NCBI RefSeq assembly: GCF_024713975.1
Contig: NC_091116.1
Coordinates: 8,028,986 to 8,092,985 of the forward strand
Direction: 5' to 3'
Length of the DNA stretch: 64,000 nt
DNA from: Paralichthys olivaceus
Taxonomy: Eukaryota; Chordata; Actinopteri; Pleuronectiformes; Paralichthyidae
Made by a program: the position numbers and the translations under genes. Position 1 is the stretch's first letter; each line of letters opens with the position of its first letter. Shown one piece after another: positions 41,693 to 56,600 of this stretch. The notes beneath the pieces were generated by a model. The model worked only from the letters and a program-made list of their open reading frames with translations, was not told the origin of the DNA and made no database searches.

Positions 41693-44600
41693 ATGTGGGA
41701 CCGAGTAGCTGTGCTGCTGCTGACCGTGGCGGCCTCGGCTTCGGCTGCCGAGGTAAGAAAACACCGCGTCTGTGTGGCTGTGGCACGATTTGCACCGTTT
41801 TCTACCATATTGTTGCTGTCAGCCTGCGAAGCTAGCTACAGTTAGCTGCTACTGCACCGGAAGCGGAGCGGCTGTCCCTTCAGAACTCAGGCACAGAATG
41901 TGTTTTAGTGTGAGATATTTAAGAACCTCGGCTGTAAATATCATATAAAATCATTATTAAATTATACTAAAGAAATAATACGAACTCAACATGACGGTTG
42001 TTGTGATTATTTTATTGGTTTGTGTGAATTTGAAATGCAGCAAATCCAGTCAAATAACGATGAAAATATCGAAATGACTCATGTGTTAGCGAAATTAGAT
42101 ATGTATGCTAATGATGACAGGTTTTGTCTTCCACGTGTGAAGGCATTTAGTGGATTGGAATAGAAAATACGCCTTTTTGTGTCCTTGTCGTTTTATTTTG
42201 AAGGATTTAAGCGGAAGTGTGAGTGATTGGCACTGATTGTGAACACGAGAGAAAATAAACGCTTTATTTGCACGATATTGCGTAAGAAGTGTATTCTGTT
42301 CTTATATTTATATAGTAGCTCTATACGCAATTTATCCCGGGATGAGGATAAATAACGCGTATTTTAATCCCAATACGCAGTTTCTTGTTCTCCGACCTCG
42401 TCTCCGTTTAAAAGCCTGTAGCTGCTGATTTATCGACACTATGCAACAATAGAAGCAAAGTCCGACTCCATTTTTTTAAATGTGTGGCTACAATATATTA
42501 TTCTTTCTTTGCGTTAAAAACAAAAGTCGCTTTTCTCTCGTTTAAAAATGTTACAAACAAGTTCGGCTTGTCAACAAATGGCGAGAAAACGCTGCTTAAA
42601 TGTTAACGCCACTGTTGTTGTTGTTGTTGCTGATGTTATTGGTGTTGTGATCGTGTTGATGTCGTGTTGTTGAATTAAAGACAATATTGGGTTATTTTCC
42701 ATATCCCGAGGGCTCGATTTAAGGGAGTGGGCGTGTTTTTCTTTATTTGGGAACGATAATAAATCTGTTCACTCGTAATGACGCCATGTTCTGTTATAAG
42801 CGAAATAAAATGGAAATAAAACGACCCCATCCACTTGAAACGAGGATTATTATGGACGCTCTCCCACATATTTCAGTCAGATGGGAGAGAATGGAGAAGT
42901 AAGATGGCGGCGGTGCACTGCAGCATTTAGACAGGGTCGTGGAAAACCTGGAGCTTTGACTCTCATTGTTTCCTTCTGTGCTCCTTCCTCATCCATCTTA
43001 TATTCCAGAGTCACACCAGTCGCGTTTTAAATGTCAGATATGCTTTAATAATGTCTCGACAGTGGCTCTACTCTCTTATAATCACAGCTCATCCATTTTT
43101 AAGGCTCTTGTGTGGCTTTGTGAACATGCACTGCAAAAAAATCTGTATTTTTCAACATGGCTTTTATTTGATCTTGTCCCACATGTGAAAATTCCCACTC
43201 CTGTATTCAATTTCAGCCTTTTTTCAGCGACATCTCTTAAAAATGTCACGTCATCCTTATTATCATTATATAATTTTATTAATTCTGTGATCTATTAAGC
43301 TTTAGGGCCAGTCCCAATTCACCCCTCAGCCCTACCACTTGGCCTTTACCCTTCATTTTGCACTTAGCGGTGAAGCGTTGTCCCTTTTCTCTATGTCATG
43401 TTGGGGTCGTGGCCATCTAGCCCTTCAAACATGTCATCGACCGCAGTGTATTCAGAACCCCCCCTAAACAGGAAGTGGTAGATGGAAATCCCTGAATACT
43501 TCACGAACGGACGAAGTGAATCGACATGGCGTCCTCTTTGCTTTAGCTCTCGTTTGAATCATAGGAGTTTCACTGTAGTTGGATATTATTTACAGTGTTG
43601 GGAGATGGATTACACATTCTTTTGACCACCATTAGCCACATTGTTTCAGAGTAGGACCTATGATAGTGTCTTTATGATCTCTTGTTGAATAGATTATAGC
43701 TTAAAGGTGTTTTATATAACAGAAAAATACTGCCAAACTGTGGTAATTATACTCCGTTTAGGCCTCTTGCTTTTATTTTTCCTTCAGTAAGATGTAGCAG
43801 GTGAAATGTGGGGGGAGCTGACCTTCATTTTTTCATGCTCGCAGTCTATAATCAGTTCAGTCGTAATGAACAGTTTGGGCTACTCATCAAGCAAACCGCA
43901 TGCTTTGTTCGCAATCTGCTGCTTACTTTGCTTAAGTCAATCTTTACCCTTTGAGTCCTGCATCTACATTATCAGAAGATCGAGTGATGAAATTCAGCAG
44001 AAGAAGTAGTTCAAATCTGAGGGATAATATTGACAAGATTAAATCAGACTTGAAAATGAGATGTTCAAGTTTTTGATCTTGTTGGGGCTTGTTTATAGCC
44101 GTCATTATCGCCCCATGCAAACACACACGCACACTCTTCTAAACACACAACTCGGGGAAGCTGCTTTTCCTGATGGGCCCGCCCTTGTACACGCAGGCCG
44201 TGGTGTGGAGCGTGGGAGTTGGATGCCAGCCTTTGTCTGTTTGTAAATCCTTGGGAAATGGCCCTTGGATGGGTGCAAGCAGTCTGTTTGTGTGCATACT
44301 GCAGTTTTTCAGCCTGGGGCGGACCAGCCTTCTCCCCTTATTAGCAAGCCTTAATGCCATTATGCCTGTTGGCACTGCCAGTGTTTGTCTCTCTCTGGCA
44401 CCTTCTCTGCTGCTCACGCCGCAGTTCAGATTAATCGAAGGAGAACCCTGACAGTCGTATATCTCCGCTTGCTTTTTATTGCATTTTCTTTCACCAGCCT
44501 CACTTTTACTTTGGCTTCACTTTGTCATTTGGTGTAATGCCTCTCAAAAACCTCTGCAGACAGACTGAACTTTGTGCATAACCCCTGCTTAAGTGATTAG

Positions 44601-47600
44601 TCGATTGATGATTAGTAGCTCAACAGAGAATCACAGGCAATTATTTTACTGTTATAAAAGACAAAAATCTGTTATTCTAGGTTCTACCATCTCAATATTT
44701 ACTAGTTTCTTAGATAGTAAATTGATAACTTTGGATTCTGGGCAGTTGGTTTGACAAAATAAGACATTCTCCTTTGGTGTCTTGGAATATGTGATGGAAA
44801 CTTTCAATAGAGCAAATTATTTCTCAGTTAATTGAAAAAATAATTGGTGAATTAATCTATACAGAAAATTGTCATAAATTGGTCAGTTGACCAAAAGACT
44901 TGAACATGAAAAACGGACAAATATGCTGGTTTCAGAATGAAACGTAATATTTTTTTCTTATAGATTATAGGGACATTTTCAAATAATTAATCCTTTACTT
45001 GGAAATAGAATAAATTATATAATTAATAATAAAAGGCACCAGCCTGACTGTCATGTTAGTCTGTCCTGCTCTCTCTGTGCCTGTCTCCTGTTAAACACTG
45101 AATATTGTCATGTTTCAGGACAGGATGTCCTCTTCATAATGATTTGTATTTAATCCCTCATGTCCAACTGTGTTGCAAAGATTGCCTATAAAAAATCCTT
45201 GTCTAAACAGCACACATTGTCCATCCTGGTTGTGTCAACAACAACAATGACACTGCAGCGCCCCCAATTAATGTCCCCCCTGCATCCCCCTCTGTCTGTC
45301 CTGGAGAAAAGAATTCCTGACCTTTTGATACTGTTGTTTCTATTGTACTGGTGCCTGGAAATGGGAGGACGCTGATGTGCTTGCTGTGTTTTGGAGCGGC
45401 CTGTCTATCCCTTGTCTGTCCAACTGACGTGGTGTGAATCAGCTGTTTATGAACAGTTTAAAATTTTATTCTTTCACTCTTCTTTGCATCTTAACTTTTT
45501 GTCCGTTTTGTCGTTATCCTCACAGTCCCAAGCCTTCGTTGTGTGTTCATGTTTTCCCACTGGATGGTGGTTTTCATTGCATCGTAGGAATCTGGTCGGA
45601 CTGATTCCAGAGGTAAAATACCAGTGTGGAGCTCAAAGGCCTTCTTTGTGCAGTGCAACCTGCCTTCTGAATGAAACACTGTGAATATATGAAGGAACAA
45701 AGGCTTTAATAGATCCAACAAGCATCTCATAGTATCAGAAGAAATTTGTTGACAGAAAGGTTATGGATGGAGATGTCGCTGAACTTTCCCACTCAACTGG
45801 GTTTGTACAGTTGTATTCTCCTACATGAAAACATTTTACATGTAAACAATTGAGAAAATTCATTCTATTGATTCAAAGTCCTTGTATTTGGTTGTTTTTG
45901 AGTCTTCTTTTTGTTATTTGTAGTAAATTTTATGCTTAAATGGTAAAATATGAAACGATTATATTTCCTTGTCATTTGATTACCTCTTAGGAATCATTGA
46001 CAATTCTTAAAAACATACATACATATTGGTATTTGAAATATTTTACTCCCTAATATTAGTATCTACATTACTCTCAATAAATCCATATGGTCAGGCTCTA
46101 CTTGATGTCATCAGTATAGGGCCATCTTTATTGAGAACATGTGGGGGGTTGTTAAGTCAATCTTCCAGTTCAAAACCCTCCTCTTCATCTTGCTCACCTC
46201 CTTCTCTTTATGACTGACTAATAATTGGCAGTAATAGAGCAGACGTGGAATCGCAACACCAGCTTTATTACCTGCTCGTCTTCAAGGAACACAACATTCT
46301 CCCTCCCACTCCTCACATTAAAGTGACTCTCCCACCTGGCAGCACCATTCATCACCACGCGCTCTTATTTCCGTCGGTAAATATCAGCAGTGCACCACCG
46401 AAGACGCGCCCCTCAAGTCACCGCTGCTGAGTAAGCAGGCGTTGATACAGAATCTGAATAATAAGCCGGGAAACAAGTCGCCCTGACCCACGCAAATTAC
46501 ATCCAGCTTTTACTTCATCAGTGAGGAAGCTCCTCACACACATTAGCACAAAACCTCCATCTGAAGCATGTTCCTGCTGTGGATTAGCAAGGCATCAATG
46601 CTGCAGTGCTTTTTTGGCACATCTACATTATAAGTAGGCTAACACAATCAAGTTTTAATCATGGAATTGCTTTTTAGTGTACCATGAATGAGTTGGCCCA
46701 TCAGTGTCTCGAGAAACACCGGCACACCTCTAAGGTCTCTCAGCTTTGTGCCAGGGAGGGAAATTTGACATTTACTCAGAATCCTGATCATTAAAAGTCT
46801 CAGTGAAGAGATACTTCCTGGAAACCAGCGGCATACAACACATCTGGTGCCTCTGTCGTCCTGCAGCAAAATGGGTGGGAAAAAGCATCTCTAATGCTGC
46901 TTTCAGACATGCACTGGAATCCCGACATTTTCCTGAAAATTTACAGAGGCGCTGTATGTGAGAATTAATCAGTTGCCTCGTACATTTTCTGGAAGCCGGT
47001 GTAAGGATACAGCAGGAAAATTGTCTTTCCAACATGGATGCTCTGCCCAGATGCCACGAGCTCCCCTGTCTCCTGTCTGCCTGTCAGCTGATAAATAGTA
47101 TAAAATAACGAACCATGTCTCAATGTAAAGATATTAAATCATATAATAGCTGTCCATCACACCTACTATCAAAAAAGTGTGAAAGAATGAATTGAATGAA
47201 ATATTCACTCATTCACAGGTTTATTAACTGTATTTCAAATGAAAAGTCATTTATTGAGTGAAACATTTATTGCATCTCCACAGTTGGATAGAACAAATCC
47301 AAACACAAGCTGGTTATCTTCCCTTAACTCTGTATTTCCTGGAACCACAAAGGAGAGCTCTCTTTTCCAGTTTTTCAACACTCTTTTTTTCAATAAATGG
47401 AAATATTTATGGTTGATTATCCTCAGGAATCACGCCTCAGCGCATCTTTGATTTTTGTGAAGGTTGCTGACTCATTATTTTAAAGATGGAGAAAAAGTGA
47501 ATTATCGCCACCTCTGTAAACTCCGAAATACCCACGGGGGTCTTTGTTTTTCCAAGGTTTTATTCCTCCGCTCGTAGAAATGATCTCACCCCCTCGTCCT

Positions 47601-50600
47601 CTCACTCCTCTTTTCCCGTGTCTATGCTCGTTCTCCCTGGTGTTCAGGGTTGCCATAGCAGTGGAGTCTTCCCCTGGTACTTGGACTATAATTAGGGCCG
47701 ATGTGTGTTATTGGCGTCGTCCTTCTCACCCATTCCTCCTCAGACCCATCAGATTTTCTAACTCCTGTGTTTTTTTCTTTCCTGAAAGGCTGTGTCATCC
47801 ATTCAGTGTGTTACTGATATGCTTCTTGCCCTCGGCTTGAGATTCACAGTTGAGAGGGTTTATGAAGCTAGTACGTCTTTTGAGTCGGGCGACACACCAT
47901 CAGTTGTGGATGACAAGTCTTCTCGGAGTGTGAAATTGCACTGCTTGTCGGAAATGCCAAAATCTGTGTGTGTGTTGCTGGAATAATGTTGGGGGGCTGC
48001 AAACGAGAGAGACTAGAGATTAGAAGTGTTTTCCTGACTGTCTCCTGCTATTTCTGGCTCAGTTTCCTGTTTTGGCTTCATAATAAAAGCAAACTTCCTG
48101 TGTTTGTTGGATAGAAATGATGTAGAAGTCACTGCGCGCGCGTGCACGTGTGTGCGCATACAGGAAACAACCTCATGTTTGAAGTGACTACGGAAATTCC
48201 ATTTGGGATTTGTGAAATTGTAATTTCCCATCTTGCCGCTCTGATATTAATCATCATCACTCAGTATTATTTCAGAGTAATTATTCAAGCCATTTAGCAT
48301 ATAATTAAATTAAAGTCGAAGGAGGGAAAAACAGGACCCTTTCACGCTAGAAAAGTACCGCTGGTGATTGTGTTTATCGTGTGTGGAGGTCGGTGCTCGT
48401 TTAACAACTAATGATGATTCCAGATACACACACACCCATCAGCCCCAGGGCCCTGATTCACAAACGACTTGTTATAACAGTGCTGATGAGGGATGACCTC
48501 GACTCACAATCAGCCATGAGCCCTTTTTCTTTGTAGCAGTAAACGTGGTTATTGGGATTCTGGTTCATTTTAGTGTCATTTGAGTGAAATGATATAGCCT
48601 GCTCTTAAATTGATGCTAAAAACACATTAGTGAAAACATGTCAGCATCTGACACAGAAATTATGAAAAACATGATCGAATCCAGCTGATAAAAGACGATG
48701 GTGTTGCAGTCCAAAAACATTAATGCTGGATTTTAATGGGATATTTAGAGTCTGGAAATTGAAGATGGTTCATTATTTCGACCACGTGGCGATCTCTGTC
48801 TGCAAAACGCAGCCGCTACTGTTTTTAATGATGCAGGATGTTGAAGCATCCTTCACTTTGGGACCAAACAAAATCCTTGTTAGCATATTTTTGGGAGAGA
48901 TTACGAAGAGATTTGCATAATTTCAGATCTGAGTGGCCCCAGTCCATGATGCGATTGCTGAGTGTATCTTCAGTCCTTGGGTGTGTATTCTTTTGTGTGT
49001 GTGTGTGTGTGTGCGCATAGGTGATCACAGCTCCATCTGTGTATGCTGGCGGTCGACTGCAGAGTTATTCCCAGCTGGATACCAGTGAAGTCAGAGCCAG
49101 GTTAGCATGTTGGTTGTTGAACGAGTCAATCGTTGCTCTGGATACATTTTCATAGGTGCACTGTCAGCTATACGAGCAGGTTATGCACACACACATGAAT
49201 TTCCTTATCCCAGGTGACTTGGATAATGGTGTTGCCTCAGGTTGCCACAGCAATGACACAGGGAGGTTTATGACAGGCAGGTCTCCAGAGGACGAGAGCA
49301 GCCGCCGTATCCATGGTGATAATAACTATGGCAACCAAGAGTCCCTCCCTCATGTCTTGACAAATTAAGTCGACATAAGTCAGGACTTTTTTTTCTCTCA
49401 CAACCTTCAAATCAAATTTTAAACAGATTTGTCTAAGATGTTCATTCCCAGGGAACCTCCCCGACACAAAGCTTTCATCGCATTAAATATGAATGAAGAT
49501 GAAACTTAAATTCTCCTCACATAGTCAATGGAAACTTGTGAAGATGAGAGAAAACCGACAAGACAACCAAATTGTTGCAGTTTTAAATTTGAAGGTTGAT
49601 CATCTATAGACAAGCTTGTTTTCGATTTGAAACGAGGAAACCTTTCATTGTGTCAGTTTGACCTTTTAAGTCCATACAAGTCAGGAAATCAATATTGATC
49701 CCAGACCGACTTGGCTCTATTGATTTAAGAAACGCCTGAATGAACTCCATGCGATGGAGTCCACGGCTCTTGAGGTGCTCGGGTTTCATCATAACCAGAT
49801 TCACTGTAGCCAGAACTGTCACTGCTTTAGAGGATGAGCCAGAGTCTGTGCTCTGCCCCAGAACTTTTTGTTTATTTTTGATGAAGACGTTCTGTCTGGT
49901 CTTTATATCTGGTCTGTAATTGAACTTCTGGCTGGCAGGGAGTGTTAGGGGATGAGAAGAGGGTCTGGCTGCCCTGTAATCAAGGAATCACGCTTTACGC
50001 ACTGGTTCTGCTTCCGCTTCCCAAACATCCAGAGCAGATAATATTACACACACAACAGAGTGGGATAGCCATGTTCACACTAGTTCCTCTTCGTTTGGGC
50101 CTCTCGTCCACAAGCAAACAGTGTTTTTGAGATTTTTACTTAAAAAACCCTTGTTTCCGTTTGTATGTGCGTACACGTAAAACGGAGCATGTGGGAAACG
50201 ATGACTCCACAGCTCACACAGCATGCCCACTGTTGTTTTGTGCAATAAGCATGCACCAGAAATAACTACAACAATGGTGGCTATTTACCATTACTACTAC
50301 TTACTACAAAAATATCTGCAGTACTATAGACAAGGCCAAGGTCCAGTCAAAGACGATTTAAGGGTTTTAAGTAACGCCTGCTTATACAGCGTGCACGTGC
50401 GAATGGGTTGAGCATCTATTGTCACTTTGCCAGTCTTATCCAATTCTGCCGTCACACATCCTCTCAAGCTAAACACACAAATTCCTACAGCGATGCACCT
50501 CGTAAACAACCCACACTCAGTAATACTTCAGCCCGATTCCACCACAACTGATTGATGAATGACCCTAAGTGAAGGAACCTAAGATTACTGTATCACGTAA

Positions 50601-53600
50601 CGCATTATCCCGCTCGTAAACATCTACAGGCTGCCAAGGAGAACACGATAAAGCCCTTATTCTTTGCACTGTGTTGCACTCGCAGGAGATTTCTTTTCTT
50701 TCTCCTCTCCACAGTGATTGTGTGTCCTCGCCATTGTGAACGATCTGCAGCACTCTGTTGACATTATCTTGTGTGTGATACAGTATGTTCCAGCCAGGAC
50801 AATAAAGCCTAGTCTTGTTATAGCTCCTGGTTTGGATGCAGCCAAAGATCCCTGTAAAAGATGTGTCCTCAAGAGAGAGAGAGAGTGTGTGTAGAGCTCT
50901 TGCGACACATCTTGCTCTCCAGGGAGTTTCCCCCTGGGGACGAGAGCTGATCTAAGCCACCACCACCACCACCACTACCCACCCCCGCCTTTACCCAACT
51001 TCCCATGGCAGGCCTGGGCCACTCAGATAAGACTGTACAATTAATAGCACCGCAGGACCAGCAGCCACAGGGGCACTTCAAAGATTGTGTGTGTGTGTTG
51101 TGTTTGGAATATGTTCCGTCCGGTTCTGTCACTGTGACTGAGAAGATACATAGTGTGTGTGTGAGAGTGTGTTCGTGAATGTACTTGCATGATGTAGTAT
51201 TTCTTGTTCTGACAGCCCCCCCTCCCCCCCATTTACATGTAATTGGTAATAAACCTCTCCCTGCATATTTAGTGCTGCTGATCACATCTCTGAATGGAGC
51301 AGCCATGAGCAAACCCGCATACTGTATACAAAGATGCATACAGTATCACTGCATTTTACACAATGACATTGAGATGGGGAGTGGTTGGGCAATCTGCACA
51401 AAATGGAGAAAAGAGTTATGTCTTTGAGAATTACACACTTGGAGAGCCGTGCAGCTGCATGGATTGATGAGGATGTTTATTCCTCGGAGAGTCGATGTTG
51501 CACCTAATTTATGTTTTCCGCCATCGTCTAGTGTTTTTTTCATCTTGAGCTTTATTCCGACCATTTTATAGTAAAAAATATCCCCAAAATATATTTAAAG
51601 TTTGGAATCTTTGCTACAACAAAGTATCCTGATCATTATTTTAAATTTGCCTCATAATTTGGAGCTAAAATACAAACTCTGCAAAGACCGATTTGCCACT
51701 ACAACTACATTTTGAGATTAAACATATTAATTACACATACAGAAATGTTCAGCAAACTGTTAGAATTAAATTTAAGCAAAATATGTATTCTCTGACATCG
51801 TTTCAAGTATTATGTATGTTGTGCACGATCGTACTAACAGCAATGAAAATACTATAACCTCTTTCTAATCAATGAATGGACGGCTCTTACCAGCTATAAT
51901 CTTACCCACATTATTATATGGGATCCCAAAAAACAAGACCTAATTTGTTAGGAATGAACCTTTAAGGCAGAACATATGATATCAGACGTACAGCGATGGA
52001 TCAACGATTCCAGCTGTGAAAGTAGGTCACCTGTCCGAGATGAGATATGTGATTTGAATAGCAACATAACAAAATCACAAACACACACACAGGGAGGACA
52101 GTTCATGCAAACGGCTGCAGCGAGCTCGTCCTCATCATGAACCTCCTTGGTGAGGGAAATCACTTTATCGAATTGCAGCAGCAAATAATCTCACTTAAAT
52201 CGCTTTACTGCTGCAAACTTGTATGTTATTGCGTTGCATTATTAGATTGTCGCTCGGTCTGTTTGTGTTCTTGTGTGGGTTTTTTCTGTCTTTTATGCGC
52301 CTCCCTCGGGGCAAAACAAATTCCATTTCCTATTTAAATCATTACAGCGTCGTTGCTTTTTATGGTCTATGAACCAACAGTGTATGCCAAGCTTTAACAA
52401 TTTGGACAAGGGCTGCGTGTGCGACTTAATTCCGTGGTCGAGTATGGGTCAGCAGGCGCTGGAGTTTCCGTCTGTGTTTTCTTCCTGTGACTGACTAGAT
52501 TTTGGCGAGCTGCAACTTCACCCTGCTGCAGCTCCTGAGGCAGGACTGTCTTAATTTATTCCGGGAGACGTCTCATGCCCAGCAACATGCGAGCTGGGTG
52601 TCTGCTGACTTTAATTGAACTATCTTCTCAGGGTCAGTCTTTTACAGCATTAGCATCCACTCCTCTGGCTTATTCCCTGCTGTTGACCGTGATGGCTATC
52701 ATGCCAGATTGAGAGCAAAGGGGGATATTTCTCCTGACCAGGCTGCCGTCCTAATCCTCAGTGCCCAGATTACTGCTCCCTCCCCTGCAGGATGACCGGC
52801 TGGCCGGGCCGAGCGGCAGGACAGTGAACTATATCTGAGATGGGATAAAGACACACACACACAGCCTGGTTTCTCCCTCTGTAATATACATTTGCCGCTG
52901 GTGTGTTCCGCCATTTGATGGTCTGCCTTTTTTCAGTCCATCTGTTGCTCAGGGTAGATTCTAGCATCGTAGCACTTAACCTTTTTAGTCTCCTGATTCT
53001 TATTTGTTCTTTTTGGGAGTATTTGGAAAATTTTAATTGTTAAAGAGAAAAGATGAAGAAGGGAAGTATAGAGATTATTTCTTGACGCAGTATAGACAGT
53101 GGCGTTACTGTTTGTCAGGAGGATCTTTTCAGAATTTTCAGTTAACCTACGTTCAAGTTTGCTGACAGAACACGCAAACACCCTTCTTCTCTGAGCTGCC
53201 TTTCTCTGACACCAGAATTACTCATCTTTTCTCCATTAAGCCTTCCCTGATTTCCTTCAGACGCCCATTCCGTCTCTGGCCCTCCATCCCCTCATCCCTT
53301 TTCTATTTTACAGAGCGCTTGACCTTCTGCTCACACCCCGAGGGCTTATTGTCCAATTCATCTGTCCTACAATCTCTCCCTGCCTCCTCCCCATTGTGGT
53401 TATTGTTCTCTTCTCTCACTTTCTCCTTCTGCTCCTGCCTTTGCCACCATCCTGGGAGTCAGATTTATAAGCTTATAGCGAAGGCTTGGCCACTCGCCTC
53501 CTGCATCTCCTCCTCCCTTCCTTGGCTAGAAGACAGACTGGTGAAGAGATAGCAGCGGAGAGGCTGAGAGGCAGGAAGGAGAAGAGAATGTGATGGGTGA

Positions 53601-56600
53601 GGATATGATTTGCCAGCCAAAAGAGGATGACACAAAGAATTTGAATGTCAGAGAGCCACTGGAGCAGATTTGCGTACCTATGCCTCCAGCAGGGAGGAAG
53701 TTGCTCTATCTCTTTCAGTAAGCGACAGGGAGAGGCCAGAGGGTGGGCAGATAAGGTCAGAATGAAACTGGGCACCCAGAAAGTGAGTTAATTAAAAGAT
53801 AGCACGCATGCAAAAATACTTTTTAAAGATTATTTGAAAACGTTCTGCTCTCGGCCTGCCTTGGGTTTTAATATTAATGAGCGGTATGGGATTTGATCTA
53901 TGCCCGGTAGCACTGCTCACACACAGATGGCAGTGTGGGAATCGAGCGTCATAGCCCTAAATAACCCCATCTGGTGAAGATGGCTCTGTGTCGAGACCGA
54001 TGGCCACCAGTGTTAAGTTGCCATGTGCTGGGGGCAAGATGGGATTTTACACCCTAATTTCAACGTGTGTGTGTGTGAGTGTGAGGGATTTACTGATTTC
54101 CGTTCTAGTACAGCTCGCGGATCATCCCGTTGACCTGTTAGGGGTGTGAACTTTGCAGATGCATTTTTGACCCATGGAAGTGTAACCTGATCTGTGTGAA
54201 CTGTTATAGACGGAGAGTACAACCGAACCCTGAAGAACTCATTACTACACTTATTTTTGACTGTTGTGTCCTTTACATTAAAATTAACCATGTGGAGGAG
54301 AATAGACAAGTCAAATGTTTAAGGTTACTTGAAGTAAAGAGGTAATATTATAAACTCAAAGATCTAATATGAAACAATTACACTTATGTTATGTTTATTG
54401 TTGACTTGTGTACTTATATTATCCAACATTTATTTCCATTGTTTGTATTGGTCACTTGTAAAGGATCCTGATTATTGGTTGTCGTTTGCTGCGTACCGTA
54501 AATATATCACCTCATCCCTGAACATGATTTGTGTCTGAGTTGCGCAAGGTAGATTTTCATCAGCGATGCTGGCGAAGACACCATCTCCCATGATCCCATG
54601 CATCTTTACGACATCATCAAACTAGGTCTTTGAATATTGTTTGGATTGAGAGACTCAAAACCACCGAAGTTACATATCGTACGTTTTACTCTAAATATTT
54701 CCCTGGCATGTAGTTTGCTCCAGATCATTACACAAAGACTAAATTATGTTAGAGAGAGAGATAGTAGAGTTGCATACTTTGGAGCACATTTTACTTGTAT
54801 CACAGTTCTTAACAATACTTGCTGCCCCATTAGTGTCGACTGTTTTTTTAAATATGCATCAATATTTCATGAGAAAATGACAAAATCAGAACCATTAGCA
54901 ACTCTAATTACATTTCCATGAAATCTAGGTGGAGCTGCATGGATCGCTGTGGTTTAAACTTTGTAAAAGTTCCTATAAATCAATAAGCCTGTCACATATT
55001 TGCAGAGTTATTTATGATTGGGTGGTTGATGAATTCACAGGCTGTTAATCATGCATTCTGGTTAGACCCCAGTTTGTGAACAGTTTGTATTATTAAATCA
55101 ACTTGTCATAGAAAATATGAAGATGAACATTCTTGCGATCACTTGGTGGCAACACTGCCAGAGGAAAGCAGGAAATGCTCAGAGTTTATTCTAGTTATAT
55201 TTTCTATTATGTATTATAAGGAGTGAGGGATGAAATAATTAAAGTTTGGAGCAGATTTTTTTTTTCGTTCACTTTCTTTAACATGGCAGGTTACGGTGTG
55301 AAGGTGTCTTGGCATGCTCCCAACGCCCTTTTAGTTTCAAAATGTCTTTTCCTTATTCGGTTTTTCATTTAATCATTGCATTTGTCTTTGTTCTGGAGAC
55401 TTTTTTCTGAACACTGCTTTTTGCCACAAACTCTTATGCCACAAACAGGACAGTGACAGTTATGCGATTGGCTGTCCTCAGATTCAGACCAAAGCAACAG
55501 CCAATCACATAACTGACCCTGCCCTGTTAATCTTTACTGCGAGGTAAAGACTTTGACCTAATTTAACTGTTTGTAAGATATCACATTGATAAAGTTATTA
55601 CCTAATGCAGCTTGGTGTTTACTTGTCTATGTAAGGAAAGGGACATTTATTTGTACATTGTGTGTTATTATTATCCATAGAGGTCATATAATGTGCTTTA
55701 CAGAAATAAATGAAGTATAAAAGCACAGAACAGAAGCATACAAATTTCAAAAAGGGTAAAACATTTTAAAGAAACCATATAAAAGCACAAATTATTAAAC
55801 AGGTCAAATATCAGCTTTGATATCCGTCCTGAGTGTCACTCTGTAAAGCCAGAAATGAACTGTGGAGAACACAGCAGGTGACTTCCAGATCTGTAACTAA
55901 AATGTCTGGAACGTTAGTTGGAGGGCTGGTGTCTGGGTAAAGCAGCAGGATGCAGGATGTGACGTATATATTCTGCTGCAGAAATAGCTTGTTGTGTTTA
56001 TTGTACACAAACACACAGTCGGTCCTCATTGCCAAAAGCTCTTTTTCCGAGTTTACATCTTTGTTTTTCAGCGTTTGTGCATCTGATAAATTGCACAAAC
56101 TCTTATCCGTTCACCTCTGGGGGCTTTTTAAAAATCTTATCTGCACCCTAAAATATGATGCAAAGCGGTAAAACAGTGCTACTCAACAAATCTACCACAT
56201 CTGAATTGTTATGCGTCCCTCCCACAACCACAAAGGAATCATTACATTACTACTTCTCAGATTTTAATTTTCTGTTGCACAAGAGCATTGGATGGCATCA
56301 CATTGTACAGGTGTTGGTTTTATTGCATTCACCTCATGTTTGGTTATGTGTCGAAGCTTTCTCCTCTGCTTAGGCCGGTTTCTCCGAGTGCAGTCGAGTA
56401 TAGATGGAAACAGCTGCAGCGAGGATCGACTCATTCGTCTGCCAAATGTCATTGTTGGTAACTGGAATATAATGCAAGCTGATAAAGTCCATCTTCCCAC
56501 CGATGCACTAGATACATGGCTGTAAAATCGACCCAAACATTTTGGTTTTCAGCTTCAAATTTAATCGGAATTGATCGCCCCATCAGCTTTTCTCGTTTTT

